Shown: positions 37,241 through 47,636 of the stretch, one piece after another | Layout of the letters: each line of letters starts with the position of its first letter | How positions within the stretch are numbered: the stretch's first letter is position 1 | Assembly (NCBI RefSeq): GCF_000011565.2 | Contig: NC_005861.2 | Span: 682,001 to 746,000, forward strand | Origin: Candidatus Protochlamydia amoebophila UWE25 | GTDB lineage: Bacteria > Chlamydiota > Chlamydiia > Chlamydiales > Parachlamydiaceae | Length of the DNA: 64,000 nucleotides | Reading direction: 5' to 3' | Made by a program: the position numbers and the translations under genes | The notes under the pieces: generated by a model | Database searches by the model: none | What the model was told of the DNA's origin: nothing | The model's input: only the letters and a program-made list of their open reading frames with translations

Positions 37241-39562
37241 GTGACTGTGGAAATGATGATTAACTTAATAATCGATGGAAAGGAATTAAGTGTTCCAAAG
37301 GGAACAACTGTTTATCATGCCGCCAAACAACTAGGCATTGACATTCCTATTTTTTGTTACCAAGATCGCATGCCTCCTTTTGGTGCTTGTCGAATGTGTT
37401 TGGTAGAAGTGGAAAAAATGAATAAATTGCAAGCATCATGCGCATTAGAAGTGGCTGAAGGAATGGTTGTAAAAACGCAAAGTACTGTTGCAAAAGAGGG
37501 ACGGGAAGGGATTTTAGAACTTTTACTTATTAATCATCCTTTAGATTGCCCTATTTGCGATAAAGGGGGAGAATGTCCTCTGCAAGATCAAACTTTAAAA
37601 CATGGACCTGGAGAAAGCCGATTTTACGAAGAAAAAAGACATTTTACTAAAGCTCTTCCTCTAGGACCAACTTTAATGTTAGATCGGGAACGTTGTATTG
37701 TGTGTGCCCGTTGTACACGATTTGGTGATATTGTTGCGGGCGATCATGCTTTAGAAATGAAAGAACGTGGTTTTCGAACTGAAGTAGGTACACCGGGCAA
37801 TCGTCTTGTGGAGTCTAAATTTATTGGGAATACCATTTCTATTTGCCCAGTTGGTGCTTTAACGAGTCAAGTTTATAGATTTCGGGCTAGACCATGGGAC
37901 AACCATTCTATTCCTAGTACGTGTACATTATGCCCTGTAGGATGTAGTTTAAACATTGATTCGAGAGATGGACAAATTGTTCGGACCCGTTCGAGAGAAA
38001 ATAAATTAGTCAATGATATCTGGCTTTGCGATAAAGGTTGGTTTGGTTATGAATTTGTTTCTAACGCAAATCGCTTACAACAGCCTTTAATTCGAAGAGA
38101 TGGAAAATTAACTCCTGCTAGTTGGGAAGAAGCTTTAAATTTAATCGTTTCTCAAATTAAATTTGCAAAACCAACAAAAAAAATTGCGGGATTAGGGGGA
38201 AATCCTTTAACAACGGAAGAAAATTATCTTTTTCAACGGTTAATTCGTGAAGTTGCAGAGGTGAATCATGTTGACCATCGAATTGGAACTCCTCATTTTG
38301 ATTCTGAGCAAGAAAGATTATCTCCAGGGATGGAAATTTCTCTTGGTGAATGCGAATCTCTTTCATTTGTGATCTTATTAGGATTAGACTTAACAGAAGA
38401 ATTTCCCCTTATTTGGCTTCGCTTAAAACAAGCGATTAACAAAGGAGCTAAAGTTTTATTTATGGGGAATTTTTCCCCCGAAATAGCGAGTTATTTAACA
38501 AAAATAGTTCTACATCCGCCAGGAAAAGAACTAGAGAATTGGGATGAGAACTTACCTCTTATTGACGAATGGGTTTCTCAAGGAAAATCAGGAGCGATAT
38601 TTGTTGGGCAACAATATTTGATAAATTTCAATAGGCCATTGATATTAGACAAGCTATGGTCATTCCGACAGTCACACTCTAATCTAACCTTGAATCTCTT
38701 AGAAGGCTCAGGGAATTCACAGGGAGCCAGGTTTGCTGGAATGCGGCCTGATTTAGGACCTTTAAATCAAAAGATTGAAGAACCTGGATTACATACTTTA
38801 GCTATTCTCGAAGCAGCTGCTAAAAAAGATTGGGAATTTCTCTATGTGGTTGGCGCTAATCTTGCCAAGAAATATCCAGCAAAACTGTGGCGATCTGCTC
38901 GGGAAAATATAAAATTTATGGTTGTGCAAGATCTGTTTTTAACGGAAACAGCATTAGATGCTGATGTTGTGCTGCCTTCACTATCATTTATCGAAAAATC
39001 AGGGACATTTATTAATATCGAAAACAGAATTCAGACACTGCATCAAGGAAAAGAAATTCCTGAAAATAGCTTTAGTGATGCATCGATTTTTATGGCTATC
39101 GCAGAAAAACTGGGAATTCAATTATCTTTTGAACCTGCTTTTTTAGACGCTCTTTCTCAAACCAAGGTATTTCATACCTGTGAATTGAGAACATCATTGC
39201 CGCTATCCGAGCCCGTCTCTAATGAAAAGTTAAAAGCTGTCTTTGCCCCTGCTTTATTTGATGAAGGGATTCGCATGAAACATGATCCTCATCTCATCCA
39301 GTTAGTTAAAGAACCTCGTTTACGAATGCATCCAAATGAGGCTAAAAAGAGAGGAATCATGCAGGGTGATACAGTTCGTTTGACGACAAATAAAGGATCT
39401 CTTCAGGCAAAAATAAAATGGGATGGAAATGTAGCGGAACAGACAGTGATTATTCCTTTAGGATTTGACCTTATTTCCGCTCATGATTTAGATAGTAACC
39501 TCATCAATGGATTGCCAATCGATATTCAACTAATTGAATCACAAAAAGAAGAGTCTCTATGA
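37241..39562 (+). CDS. nuoG: NADH-quinone oxidoreductase subunit G
   Basis: The product is 773 aa, the large iron-sulfur subunit. In order: a ferredoxin-like [2Fe-2S] domain (CYQDRMPPFGACRMCLVEV), the His-liganded cluster region (HPLDCPICDKGGECPLQD), the RCIVCARCTRF cluster with a later CPVGAL, and CTLCPVGCSL in a molybdopterin-oxidoreductase-like C-terminal domain. The start is GTG 37241; ATG 37253 or 37256 would also fit. It overlaps nuoH by 4 bp. Confidence 0.96.
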   Translation: MTVEMMINLIIDGKELSVPKGTTVYHAAKQLGIDIPIFCYQDRMPPFGACRMCLVEVEKMNKLQASCALEVAEGMVVKTQSTVAKEGREGILELLLINHPLDCPICDKGGECPLQDQTLKHGPGESRFYEEKRHFTKALPLGPTLMLDRERCIVCARCTRFGDIVAGDHALEMKERGFRTEVGTPGNRLVESKFIGNTISICPVGALTSQVYRFRARPWDNHSIPSTCTLCPVGCSLNIDSRDGQIVRTRSRENKLVNDIWLCDKGWFGYEFVSNANRLQQPLIRRDGKLTPASWEEALNLIVSQIKFAKPTKKIAGLGGNPLTTEENYLFQRLIREVAEVNHVDHRIGTPHFDSEQERLSPGMEISLGECESLSFVILLGLDLTEEFPLIWLRLKQAINKGAKVLFMGNFSPEIASYLTKIVLHPPGKELENWDENLPLIDEWVSQGKSGAIFVGQQYLINFNRPLILDKLWSFRQSHSNLTLNLLEGSGNSQGARFAGMRPDLGPLNQKIEEPGLHTLAILEAAAKKDWEFLYVVGANLAKKYPAKLWRSARENIKFMVVQDLFLTETALDADVVLPSLSFIEKSGTFINIENRIQTLHQGKEIPENSFSDASIFMAIAEKLGIQLSFEPAFLDALSQTKVFHTCELRTSLPLSEPVSNEKLKAVFAPALFDEGIRMKHDPHLIQLVKEPRLRMHPNEAKKRGIMQGDTVRLTTNKGSLQAKIKWDGNVAEQTVIIPLGFDLISAHDLDSNLINGLPIDIQLIESQKEESL

Positions 39563-40536
39563 TTGACGACTTAATCATCATTCTTATTAAAAGTGCTGTT
39601 GTCATTCTTTTATTATTTACAGCAGCTGCCTATATGACATTTTTAGAACGTATTGTCATGGCTCGTCTTCAACTAAGAATGGGACCTGTGAGAGTAGGTC
39701 CTTTTGGCCTTTTTCAGCCCCTCGCTGATGGAATCAAATTATTATGCAAAGAACGTTTTCAACCAGCTAATGTAGAAACATTTGTTTATTGGCTTGCTCC
39801 CGGCATCTCCTTATTTACAGCATTGTTTATTTTTGTATTGATTCCATTTGGGGGTGTAGTAGAAATTGCAGGTCGGCTTATTTATTTACAAATTGCCGAC
39901 ATAAACGTTGGAGTTGTTTTTTTGTTAGCTTTTTCTTCTTTAGCCGTCTACGGAGTTGTTTTAGCTGGCTGGGCTTCGAATAATCGTTATTCACTCATTG
40001 GAGGATTAAGAGGAACTGCTCAAATGATCAGTTACGAAATTCCAATGGGGCTTTCTTTGCTAACTGTTGTTTTATCAACTGGTACATTGAGTTTACGAGA
40101 AATTGTTGAATTGCAACAAAATCATTGGTTGATTTGGACAAATCCGATTAGTTTTATCATTTATTTTATTACTTCCTTCGCTGAAACCAATCGGGCTCCA
40201 TTTGATCTTCCTGAGGCTGAGCAAGAATTAACAGCAGGTTATCATACAGAATATGGGGGAATGAAATTTGCCGCTTTTTTTCTTGGAGAATACATCAATA
40301 TTTTAGCCGTATCGGCTATTGCAACGACCCTCTTTTTTGGAGGATGGCATGGACCTGGAGATATTCCTATTCTTTGGTTTGGGTTAAAAGTCGCTATTTT
40401 TGTTTTTATTTTCATGTGGGTGCGAGCGACGATGCCTCGTTTTCGCTATGATCAACTCATGAGCTTTGGGTGGAAGGTGTTGATTCCCATTGCCATCTTA
40501 AATCTAATTATAACAGCATACTTTACGTTGGTGTAG
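39559..40536 (+). CDS. nuoH: NADH-quinone oxidoreductase subunit H
   Basis: The product is 325 aa with eight membrane helices, joining the peripheral arm to the proton-pumping arm and lining the quinone channel. Signatures are LERIVMARLQLRMGP, LADGIKLLCKE, and AETNRAPFDLPEAEQELTAG, which carries the conserved acidic loop. Stop and nuoI start are 1 bp apart. Confidence 0.97.
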   Translation: MIDDLIIILIKSAVVILLLFTAAAYMTFLERIVMARLQLRMGPVRVGPFGLFQPLADGIKLLCKERFQPANVETFVYWLAPGISLFTALFIFVLIPFGGVVEIAGRLIYLQIADINVGVVFLLAFSSLAVYGVVLAGWASNNRYSLIGGLRGTAQMISYEIPMGLSLLTVVLSTGTLSLREIVELQQNHWLIWTNPISFIIYFITSFAETNRAPFDLPEAEQELTAGYHTEYGGMKFAAFFLGEYINILAVSAIATTLFFGGWHGPGDIPILWFGLKVAIFVFIFMWVRATMPRFRYDQLMSFGWKVLIPIAILNLIITAYFTLV

Positions 40537-40537
40537 C

Positions 40538-41011
40538 ATGAGAACAACTATACACAAAGTTATCACAATGATGAAAGGGTTGATTATCGTTTTAAAACAC
40601 GCTTTTCAAACTCCGGTCACACTGCGTTATCCTGAAGAAAAACGAATTTTACCAGCCAGGTCTCGAGGTAGGCATTATTTAACAAAATGGAATGATGGTT
40701 TGGAAAGGTGTGTTGGTTGCGAACTTTGTGCTATCGTTTGCCCAGCCCAGGCTATTTATGTGAAACCAGCTGCTAATGAACCGGGTCATATCCATTCTCA
40801 TGGGGAGCGATATGCTTCTGATTTTCAGATTAATATGTTGCGATGCATTTTTTGTGGTTATTGTGAAGAAGCTTGTCCAACTGGAGCAATTGTTTTAAGT
40901 AATCAATATGAACTTTCAGCCTACACTAGAGAAGATATGATTTATACTAAAGATCGATTAACAGAGAAAACACCCGGAGAATCCGGACGCGATCCTAGTA
41001 GGGAGATTTAA
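40538..41011 (+). CDS. nuoI: NADH-quinone oxidoreductase subunit I
   Basis: The product is 157 aa and carries two [4Fe-4S] clusters (N6a and N6b). The two ferredoxin motifs are complete: CVGCELCAIVCP and CIFCGYCEEACP. The N-terminal part (RYPEEKRILPARSRGRHYL) matches the family. The start has no strong ribosome site, so coupling to nuoH is likely. Confidence 0.97.
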   Translation: MRTTIHKVITMMKGLIIVLKHAFQTPVTLRYPEEKRILPARSRGRHYLTKWNDGLERCVGCELCAIVCPAQAIYVKPAANEPGHIHSHGERYASDFQINMLRCIFCGYCEEACPTGAIVLSNQYELSAYTREDMIYTKDRLTEKTPGESGRDPSREI

Positions 41012-41014
41012 GTC

Positions 41015-41527
41015 ATGATGACCTCTTTAGCTTCACCTGAACAATGGATTTTTGGAATTTTACTTTTAATCTCTTCTTTCGGAATTCTTCTCACATCAAA
41101 ACCTATTCAAGCAAGTTTATGTTTTCTGCTGGCCTTACTTTCTTTAGCCGCCCTGTATGTCGAATTATCTGCTCAATTTATTGCTGCTATGCAAGTTTTG
41201 ATTTATGCGGGAGCCATTTTGGTTATTTTTATGTTTGTTATTGTTTTATTTCAAGATGCCCATAATCAAATTCACCAATTTGTAGCTCAAAGTAAATCTT
41301 CGATTTCGATTTTAGCAATAGCAGCTTTTTTACTTGCTTTTGGATTTTTGAGTTATTATCTCTCTGAACTCTCTACCTCAACAAAAAGTTTGCCAGAAGG
41401 TTTCGGAACCGCTCATTCTTTAGGTTACTTACTTTATGTAAATTTTTTTTTCCCTTTTGAAGCAGTCATTCTTATTTTTTTGATCGCTGTGGTTGGAGCC
41501 CTTTATATTGGAAGAAAGGAACGATAA
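41015..41527 (+). CDS. nuoJ: NADH-quinone oxidoreductase subunit J
   Basis: The product is 170 aa with five membrane helices. The conserved helix-3 motif MQVLIYAGAILVIFMFVIVL is intact. Length and position between nuoI and nuoK are standard. The stop and nuoK start overlap by one base (TAATG). Confidence 0.95.
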   Translation: MMTSLASPEQWIFGILLLISSFGILLTSKPIQASLCFLLALLSLAALYVELSAQFIAAMQVLIYAGAILVIFMFVIVLFQDAHNQIHQFVAQSKSSISILAIAAFLLAFGFLSYYLSELSTSTKSLPEGFGTAHSLGYLLYVNFFFPFEAVILIFLIAVVGALYIGRKER

Positions 41528-41826
41528 TGGATATTCTTTTTAGCCTTTTTATTAGTATGGCCATGTTTACCTTTGGCATCATTGGCATTTTAATTAAGCG
41601 AAATGCCCTAATTGTTTTTATGTGTGTGGAATTAATGTTGAATGCGGCTAATTTGCTTTTTGTTGCTTTTGCTGCGCATTGGGGAAATGAGACAGGCCTT
41701 ATTTGGGTGTTTTTTGTATTAGTGGTTGCTGCAGCTGAAGCTGCTGTCGGCCTTGCTATTATCATTAATATGTTTAGATCAAAGCAAGTTGTTGACGTTG
41801 ATCAATATAATTTGCTGAGGGGTTGA
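41527..41826 (+). CDS. nuoK: NADH-quinone oxidoreductase subunit K
   Basis: The product is 99 aa with three membrane helices, an MrpC-like proton-channel subunit. The membrane Glu pair is kept: CVELMLNAANL carries the first conserved Glu and AAAEAAVGLAI the second. It is the shortest nuo gene and is directly coupled to nuoJ. Confidence 0.96.
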   Translation: MDILFSLFISMAMFTFGIIGILIKRNALIVFMCVELMLNAANLLFVAFAAHWGNETGLIWVFFVLVVAAAEAAVGLAIIINMFRSKQVVDVDQYNLLRG

Positions 41827-41827
41827 T

Positions 41828-43714
41828 ATGTGGCAAATGGTCGGACTCGGTCTTTTTTTACCTTTAATAGGTTTTTTGATTTTATTTACAAATTCTCAGC
41901 GACTCAGTCGATCTACGACATCTTTTATCGGTTGCAGTACGATTTTATTAGCCTTTCTGATTTTTTTAGGAGAACTTTATTTTTATGTTCATGCGGGAAT
42001 GAATTCTCAAACATTTCCTTTATATCAATGGTTAACATTAAATGGGATCCAAGTGAATTTCAGTTGGCACCTTGATTCACTTTCCTTATTAATGACCCTA
42101 ATCATTACGGGAGTTGGATTTTTGATTCACCTATACTCTGTGGGTTATATGGATCATGAAAAGGATTTTACCCGCTATTTTGCTTGTTTGAATTTTTTTA
42201 TTTTTGCAATGTTGCTACTCGTGTTAGCGGGTGATTTATTAATGCTTTTTATTGGTTGGGAAGGTGTTGGACTGGCTTCTTATCTTTTGATTGGATTTTG
42301 GTATCAGAAGCCATCTGCAGCAAAAGCAGCAACTAAGGCTTTTGTTGTGAATCGAATTGGAGATTTAGGTTTTTTATTAGGATTATTATTAACGCTTCAT
42401 ACATTTGGAACGACTGATATTGCTTCGATTTCACAATTAGCTAAGCAGACTTTTTCAATCGGAGCTCCTATTATCACTGTCATGACTTTGCTTTATTTTT
42501 GGGGAGCGACAGGGAAGTCTGCACAATTGCCACTCTATCACTGGCTTCCAGATGCGATGGAAGGCCCAACTCCTGTTTCTGCATTAATTCATGCTGCTAC
42601 AATGGTAACAGCGGGAATTTATTTGATTGTTCGAACTCACACTTTGTTTGACTTATCTCCATTAACTCTGCATGTTGTTGGAATAGTAGGGGGAATGACA
42701 GCTCTTTTTGCAGGGCTTTGTGCCTTAGCTCAAACAGATTTAAAACGAGTCCTCGCCTATTCGACAGTGAGCCAGCTTGGCTTAATGTTTTTAGCTTGCG
42801 GGATTGGAGCTTACTATGCAGCAATGTTTCACTTGACTATTCACGCATTTGTGAAGGCACTTCTTTTTCTTTCTGCCGGGAATGTTGTTCACATGATGTA
42901 TGACACAACTGCATTAGAAAAGATGGGAGGATTATCAAAAATCTTCACTAAAACGCGATGGTTATTTTTAATAGGAGCTTTATCTTTAGCTGGAGTTTTT
43001 CCGTTTGCTGGATTCTTTAGTAAAGATCTTATCTTAGAATTGGGGTATTTATCGGGTTCTCATTTGCTTTTTAGTATGGGTTTAGTAGCTTCTCTTTTAA
43101 CGGGTGTGTACATGCTACGGGTTTATTGTTTAACATTTCACGGCGAACCCCGTTCTACTCAACAAGAACTTAGTCAAGTTCAAGAAGCGCCCGCTATGAT
43201 GGTAATTCCTGTGTCTATTTTAGGTTTACTCTCAATAGTTGGGGGATTTTTAGGTTTCAGGTTCTACTCTACTCCTGCTTTAATAAATTTTTTAGAGGAG
43301 ATCGGAATTAGCTCTATAGAAAAAAATCTTAGTACCGGTCTTCACTTATCTGCGACAGGTTTAATAGCTATGTTAGGATCGATAATTGGTGTTATTATGA
43401 CTGCATTTATTTACACACGCTATTATAAAAGTCTTGGAAATTCTATTATTTTTTTGAAAAATTCTTTTTATGTCGAAAAGCTTTATCGAAGCTTAATTGT
43501 CAATCCCTTAAGAATTTTAGCTTCTTTTATTGTAGGTAAAGTAGAAGCACATGCCATTAACGGCTCTCTTTTATTGGCAACAAATGTTGTTCAAAAAACA
43601 GCTGGATTGTTACAGAAATTTCAAAATGGCCAAGTACGTTCATATATTGCTTGGATGGTAACAGGGGCTGGTATATTGATTGTTTATTTTATTATTGAGG
43701 GATTCCATGCCTAA
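41828..43714 (+). CDS. nuoL: NADH-quinone oxidoreductase subunit L
   Basis: The product is 628 aa, the distal antiporter-like proton-pumping subunit with the long lateral helix. Key blocks are LFIGWEGVGLASYLLIGFW (channel Glu), SAQLPLYHWLPDAMEGPTP (channel Lys region), and ALIHAATMVTAGIYL. Length is normal. It ends inside the nuoM start (8-bp overlap). Confidence 0.97.
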   Translation: MWQMVGLGLFLPLIGFLILFTNSQRLSRSTTSFIGCSTILLAFLIFLGELYFYVHAGMNSQTFPLYQWLTLNGIQVNFSWHLDSLSLLMTLIITGVGFLIHLYSVGYMDHEKDFTRYFACLNFFIFAMLLLVLAGDLLMLFIGWEGVGLASYLLIGFWYQKPSAAKAATKAFVVNRIGDLGFLLGLLLTLHTFGTTDIASISQLAKQTFSIGAPIITVMTLLYFWGATGKSAQLPLYHWLPDAMEGPTPVSALIHAATMVTAGIYLIVRTHTLFDLSPLTLHVVGIVGGMTALFAGLCALAQTDLKRVLAYSTVSQLGLMFLACGIGAYYAAMFHLTIHAFVKALLFLSAGNVVHMMYDTTALEKMGGLSKIFTKTRWLFLIGALSLAGVFPFAGFFSKDLILELGYLSGSHLLFSMGLVASLLTGVYMLRVYCLTFHGEPRSTQQELSQVQEAPAMMVIPVSILGLLSIVGGFLGFRFYSTPALINFLEEIGISSIEKNLSTGLHLSATGLIAMLGSIIGVIMTAFIYTRYYKSLGNSIIFLKNSFYVEKLYRSLIVNPLRILASFIVGKVEAHAINGSLLLATNVVQKTAGLLQKFQNGQVRSYIAWMVTGAGILIVYFIIEGFHA

Positions 43715-45152
43715 TTTGTTTTGGTTATTTTTAATACCTTTTGTCTCTTCGATTTTAATAGGAATCCTGCCAATTAATGAGAAAAAACATTTAAAATGGG
43801 CTTCATTGGGATTGAGTTTAATTCCTTTTTTCTTCCTTTTAGGTAACCATTTTGTTTGGATAGGATCTTTTTTTCAATATGAGTGGTTTGCCCTTTTATC
43901 TATTACTTTTTCACTTGAAATCGACTCTATTTCTCTTCTTTTTTTATATTTAACAGCAATCATCATCCCGATTGTTTTTATGAATGTAAATAGTGAAAAA
44001 TTGTCAAATCCTAAGCTGTTTTATGGATTAATTTTATTTTTACAGGGATTATTGGGTGGTTTTTTCATGACGCGTGATCTTGTCTTTTTTACAATCTTTT
44101 GGGAGGCGATGTTATTACCTATTTATTTTTTAATGAATATGTGGGGAGGGAGTAAACGTCATGAAGCAGCTATTAAATTTATTGTTTATATGTTCGCAGG
44201 ATCGGCTTTAATGATAGCTGCCGTATTAGCTCTTTATTTTCTTTTCGGAACTTTTGATTTAGCCCAATTGTCAACTCAGGAATCTACTTATCCTTATGTT
44301 AATTTAATTGCAGCAGCATTCTTATTAGCTTTTGCAGTGAAAACACCTCTGTTTCCTTTTCATGCTTGGCTTCCTGATACTTATTACCAAGCATCAACTT
44401 CGGGAACAATTTTATTATCGGGGTTGTTGTCTAAAGCAGGTATTTATGGGATTATCCGCATTGGATTAGGTCTTTTTCCGCATGTAATGAAAGCGTGGAG
44501 TCCCTGGTTACTTGGATTAGCAATAACCGGTGTTTTATATGGAGCTTTAGCAGCTTGGAGACAAAATGATTTTAAACGCTTACTTGCCTATTCAAGTTTT
44601 TCCCATGTGAACTTTATTTTAATAGGCCTGTTTATTTTTGATCCTATTGCCCAAAAAGGAGCTATTTTACAAGCTTTTAACCATGGAATTACCATTACGG
44701 CCCTATTTTTGGTTGCAGGCTATTTAGAAAATCGACTTGGTTTTACAATAATTGGAACATCCAAAGGCTTAGCTAGGTATATGCCTAACCTTTGCTGGTT
44801 GACATTCTTTTTTGTCCTCTCTTCCATTGCTTTACCCGGAACTAATAATTTTGTGGGTGAATTACTCATTTTTATCGGCCTTTTTGGTAAACACCCTTAT
44901 TTGACTGCTCTTACAGGCTTAACAATTGTATTTTCTGTGATATATATGCTTCGTTGGATGCAAAAAATGTATTTTGAAGAGCCAAGTCCTTATCAAGTTC
45001 AATGGATTGATTTAACAAAAAAAGAATTTTTGATTGTCGCTCCTCTCATCTTTTTAAACTTATGGATTGGCTTATATCCCATGGGAATTCTCAAATATTT
45101 AGACGCTGATCATTCCAAATCGCAAGTATTGACTCAGGAGATGATAAAATGA
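43707..45152 (+). CDS. nuoM: NADH-quinone oxidoreductase subunit M
   Basis: The product is 481 aa from ATG 43707, which follows GAGGGATT. The longer frame from TTG 43680 lies inside nuoL and is not needed. An antiporter-like membrane subunit with FTIFWEAMLLPIYFLMNMWG (channel Glu), KTPLFPFHAWLPDTYYQA (channel Lys), and DFKRLLAYSSFSHVNFI. It overlaps nuoN by 4 bp. Confidence 0.97.
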   Translation: MPNLFWLFLIPFVSSILIGILPINEKKHLKWASLGLSLIPFFFLLGNHFVWIGSFFQYEWFALLSITFSLEIDSISLLFLYLTAIIIPIVFMNVNSEKLSNPKLFYGLILFLQGLLGGFFMTRDLVFFTIFWEAMLLPIYFLMNMWGGSKRHEAAIKFIVYMFAGSALMIAAVLALYFLFGTFDLAQLSTQESTYPYVNLIAAAFLLAFAVKTPLFPFHAWLPDTYYQASTSGTILLSGLLSKAGIYGIIRIGLGLFPHVMKAWSPWLLGLAITGVLYGALAAWRQNDFKRLLAYSSFSHVNFILIGLFIFDPIAQKGAILQAFNHGITITALFLVAGYLENRLGFTIIGTSKGLARYMPNLCWLTFFFVLSSIALPGTNNFVGELLIFIGLFGKHPYLTALTGLTIVFSVIYMLRWMQKMYFEEPSPYQVQWIDLTKKEFLIVAPLIFLNLWIGLYPMGILKYLDADHSKSQVLTQEMIK

Positions 45153-46591
45153 ATCCTACTTTGACATTAACCGATTTTATTTCTATCGGGCCATTATTAA
45201 TTGTTTTAATGACCGCTTTAATCATTATCCTTATAGAAAGTTTCAGTGAGAACTGTTCCAAAAAATGGTCTTCTCTTATTTCTATTGGTGGACTCACACT
45301 ATCCATTTTCGCCGTATGGGGGGGAATTTCTTCTAATCATAGCTCATTGTTAAATCCTTGGATTCATTTTGATACTTTAGCACGATTTTTTACTGTTTTT
45401 TTCTTAGTAATCGGAATCGGAGCCTCTCTTTTAGCAACTGCATTTTTTCAAAGATTCAAAGCATCGCATGGGGAATATTTTTTTCTTCTTCAATCGGCCG
45501 TTTTTGGATTGATTTTGATTGGAGCCGCTGCGGATCTTCTAACATTATTTTTAGGAATTGAAACACTTTCTATCTCATTATACGTTTTATGCGGGTATAT
45601 GAAAAAATGGGAAATTTCTCATGAATCATCTTTTAAATATTTTTTGATGGGCTCGATTGTCGCTGGATTTCTCTTATATGGAATTGCTTTAGTTTATGGT
45701 GCAATTGGGACGACACGATTAGATGTTTTACTTTCTTCTTATCAAACGATTTCTTTAACTACGGAAAAAGTTTTGTTTTTCAGTGGAATTGCCATGATAA
45801 CTTTAGGACTGGCTTTTAAAGCGGCTCTTGTTCCTTTTCATACTTGGTCACCAGATGTTTATGCTGGGGCTTCAAACCCGGTTACGGCATTTATGGCTGT
45901 AGGGACTAAGGTAGGGGTTTTTGCTGCTTTTGTGCGCTTATTTTTTGAAGCCTTGCCACAATTTGATGCAGCTTGGAATCAGGTGATTGATACATTAGTT
46001 TACGCAACTCTTATTTATGCTAATTTTGTCGCATTAAAACAAATACAATTACGTCGCTTTTTTGCCTATTCAAGCATTTCGCACGCAGGATTTTTAATGA
46101 TTCCTGTTGTTATAGGAAATCAAGAAGCCTTATCCGCTTTGACTTTTTATCTTGTGATTTATGCTATTGCAACGTTTGGATGTTTTGCCGTTTTAGCTTA
46201 TCTTGATCAAAATCAAGAAGGTGTTCATTTTTCAGATTTACATGGATTATTTAGTCGATCTCCTTGGCTGGCAAGTCTTCTTTCTATTTGTTTATTAACC
46301 CTAGCAGGTATTCCTCCTACAGCGGGATTTTTGGCTAAATTTTATGTTTTTAAAGTGGCCTTTCAAGCAGGTTATTATGGACTCGTTATTGTTGGGTTAC
46401 TCACAACAATTCTTTCTTCGTATTATTACTTACGAATTATTGGAATATTGTTTTCAGAATCCAAAAATGATGAAAAACTCCCTTACTCTATGCCAGCGGC
46501 AATTGTGGGAACCACCTCATTTATAGCTATTATTATTCTCTCTTTTTATCCAGCTCCCTTTTTAAAGGTTCTAAGTCATTTATCAAACTAA
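45149..46591 (+). CDS. nuoN: NADH-quinone oxidoreductase subunit N
   Basis: The product is 480 aa, the third antiporter-like subunit and last gene of the operon. Landmarks are FLGIETLSISLYVLCGY (channel Glu), FKAALVPFHTWSPDVYAGA (channel Lys), and RRFFAYSSISHAGF. With it, all 14 subunits of a proton-pumping complex I are present and intact. Confidence 0.97.
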   Translation: MNPTLTLTDFISIGPLLIVLMTALIIILIESFSENCSKKWSSLISIGGLTLSIFAVWGGISSNHSSLLNPWIHFDTLARFFTVFFLVIGIGASLLATAFFQRFKASHGEYFFLLQSAVFGLILIGAAADLLTLFLGIETLSISLYVLCGYMKKWEISHESSFKYFLMGSIVAGFLLYGIALVYGAIGTTRLDVLLSSYQTISLTTEKVLFFSGIAMITLGLAFKAALVPFHTWSPDVYAGASNPVTAFMAVGTKVGVFAAFVRLFFEALPQFDAAWNQVIDTLVYATLIYANFVALKQIQLRRFFAYSSISHAGFLMIPVVIGNQEALSALTFYLVIYAIATFGCFAVLAYLDQNQEGVHFSDLHGLFSRSPWLASLLSICLLTLAGIPPTAGFLAKFYVFKVAFQAGYYGLVIVGLLTTILSSYYYLRIIGILFSESKNDEKLPYSMPAAIVGTTSFIAIIILSFYPAPFLKVLSHLSN

Positions 46592-46636
46592 CTTAACGTA
46601 ACCATTTGCTTAAATTTATCAAAAAATACGGGATTA

Positions 46637-47491
46637 TTAAAAAATATCTTTAAGTTTTCTTCCTTCTGTTAGATGAGGAGAGGGTGGATGCTTTTTTAAA
46701 TACGTAGTAATCATTTTAATACGATGCTCAGGATAAGGATGTGTGAGTAAAAATTCCGGTTGATGAATTTCCGAAGAAGCCTTTTCTAAGATTTTCATCA
46801 CTTCTATCATTGCACTTGGATGGTAGCCCGTTTCTTCCATTAATTTAAGTCCCCATTGATCTGCTTCAAGCTCGTCTTTTCTTCCATAACGGAGTTGGGA
46901 CATCTGATTAACGACACTAGCAATCATGGCTGCTTGATAGCCTCGGTTCGATTCGTTGTCAGCTCCAATTCCAGTAGCCATAACTAAAAGTTGGCCGAGC
47001 TGTCCTTTGACCATTTGCTGAGCGGAATGACGTTGAATGACATGTCCCATTTCATGGGCTAAAACCCCTGCTAATTGTCCTTCCGTTTGTAACTTATTTA
47101 ATAATCCCAATGTGATAAAGATTTGTCCTCCAGGTAAAGCAAAAGCGTTGATGATTTTATCGTTTGCGAGAAGGTGAAATTTAAATTGCCAGGGGCCTTT
47201 TTTAGCTTGGGTTTTGGATAAGATCAACTTTCCTATTCTTTGAACTTCTTGAAATCTAGGATCCTTTGAAGAAATTTCGCCACCCATTTGGGCTGCCATT
47301 TGCGGAGCTGATTGTAAACCAAGTTTTATTTCTTGATCAGTAGTTAGAGCAACTTGTTGTTTTTCTCCCGTGATGGGATTAATTTCGGTTTGTGTAAAAT
47401 ACATAAAAAAAGCAAAGGCTGCAATCAACAAAGCAATTAAAAAAGACCCTCCTCGTTTTTGGCGAGGCCTATCATTGTTATACATTTTCAT
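46637..47491 (-). CDS. M48 family metalloprotease (membrane-anchored)
   Basis: The product is 284 aa. A single hydrophobic anchor lies at about 17-32, so the catalytic domain should face the periplasm. The zinc site is HEMGH (146-150) with the third ligand in DELEAD (206-211). The arrangement, including FALPGGQIFITLGLLNKL before it and LLTHPYPEHRIKM after it, matches the BepA/YcaL/LoiP-type M48 proteases that maintain envelope proteins. ATG 47491 has a good AGGAG ribosome site. It is convergent with nuoN. Confidence 0.93.
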   Translation of the reverse strand: MKMYNNDRPRQKRGGSFLIALLIAAFAFFMYFTQTEINPITGEKQQVALTTDQEIKLGLQSAPQMAAQMGGEISSKDPRFQEVQRIGKLILSKTQAKKGPWQFKFHLLANDKIINAFALPGGQIFITLGLLNKLQTEGQLAGVLAHEMGHVIQRHSAQQMVKGQLGQLLVMATGIGADNESNRGYQAAMIASVVNQMSQLRYGRKDELEADQWGLKLMEETGYHPSAMIEVMKILEKASSEIHQPEFLLTHPYPEHRIKMITTYLKKHPPSPHLTEGRKLKDIF

Positions 47492-47636
47492 AAAAACTCC
47501 TGTTTATTCCTTTACGGGTATAGCAGAGTAGGTGAATTTAAGTTAGCTTTAAGAGAAATTAAGGAATTTAATTAAAACTTATTCAAAAAAACAAAAAAAT
47601 TGGTTATGGAGAAACTTGCATACAAAGGAGGCAAAG

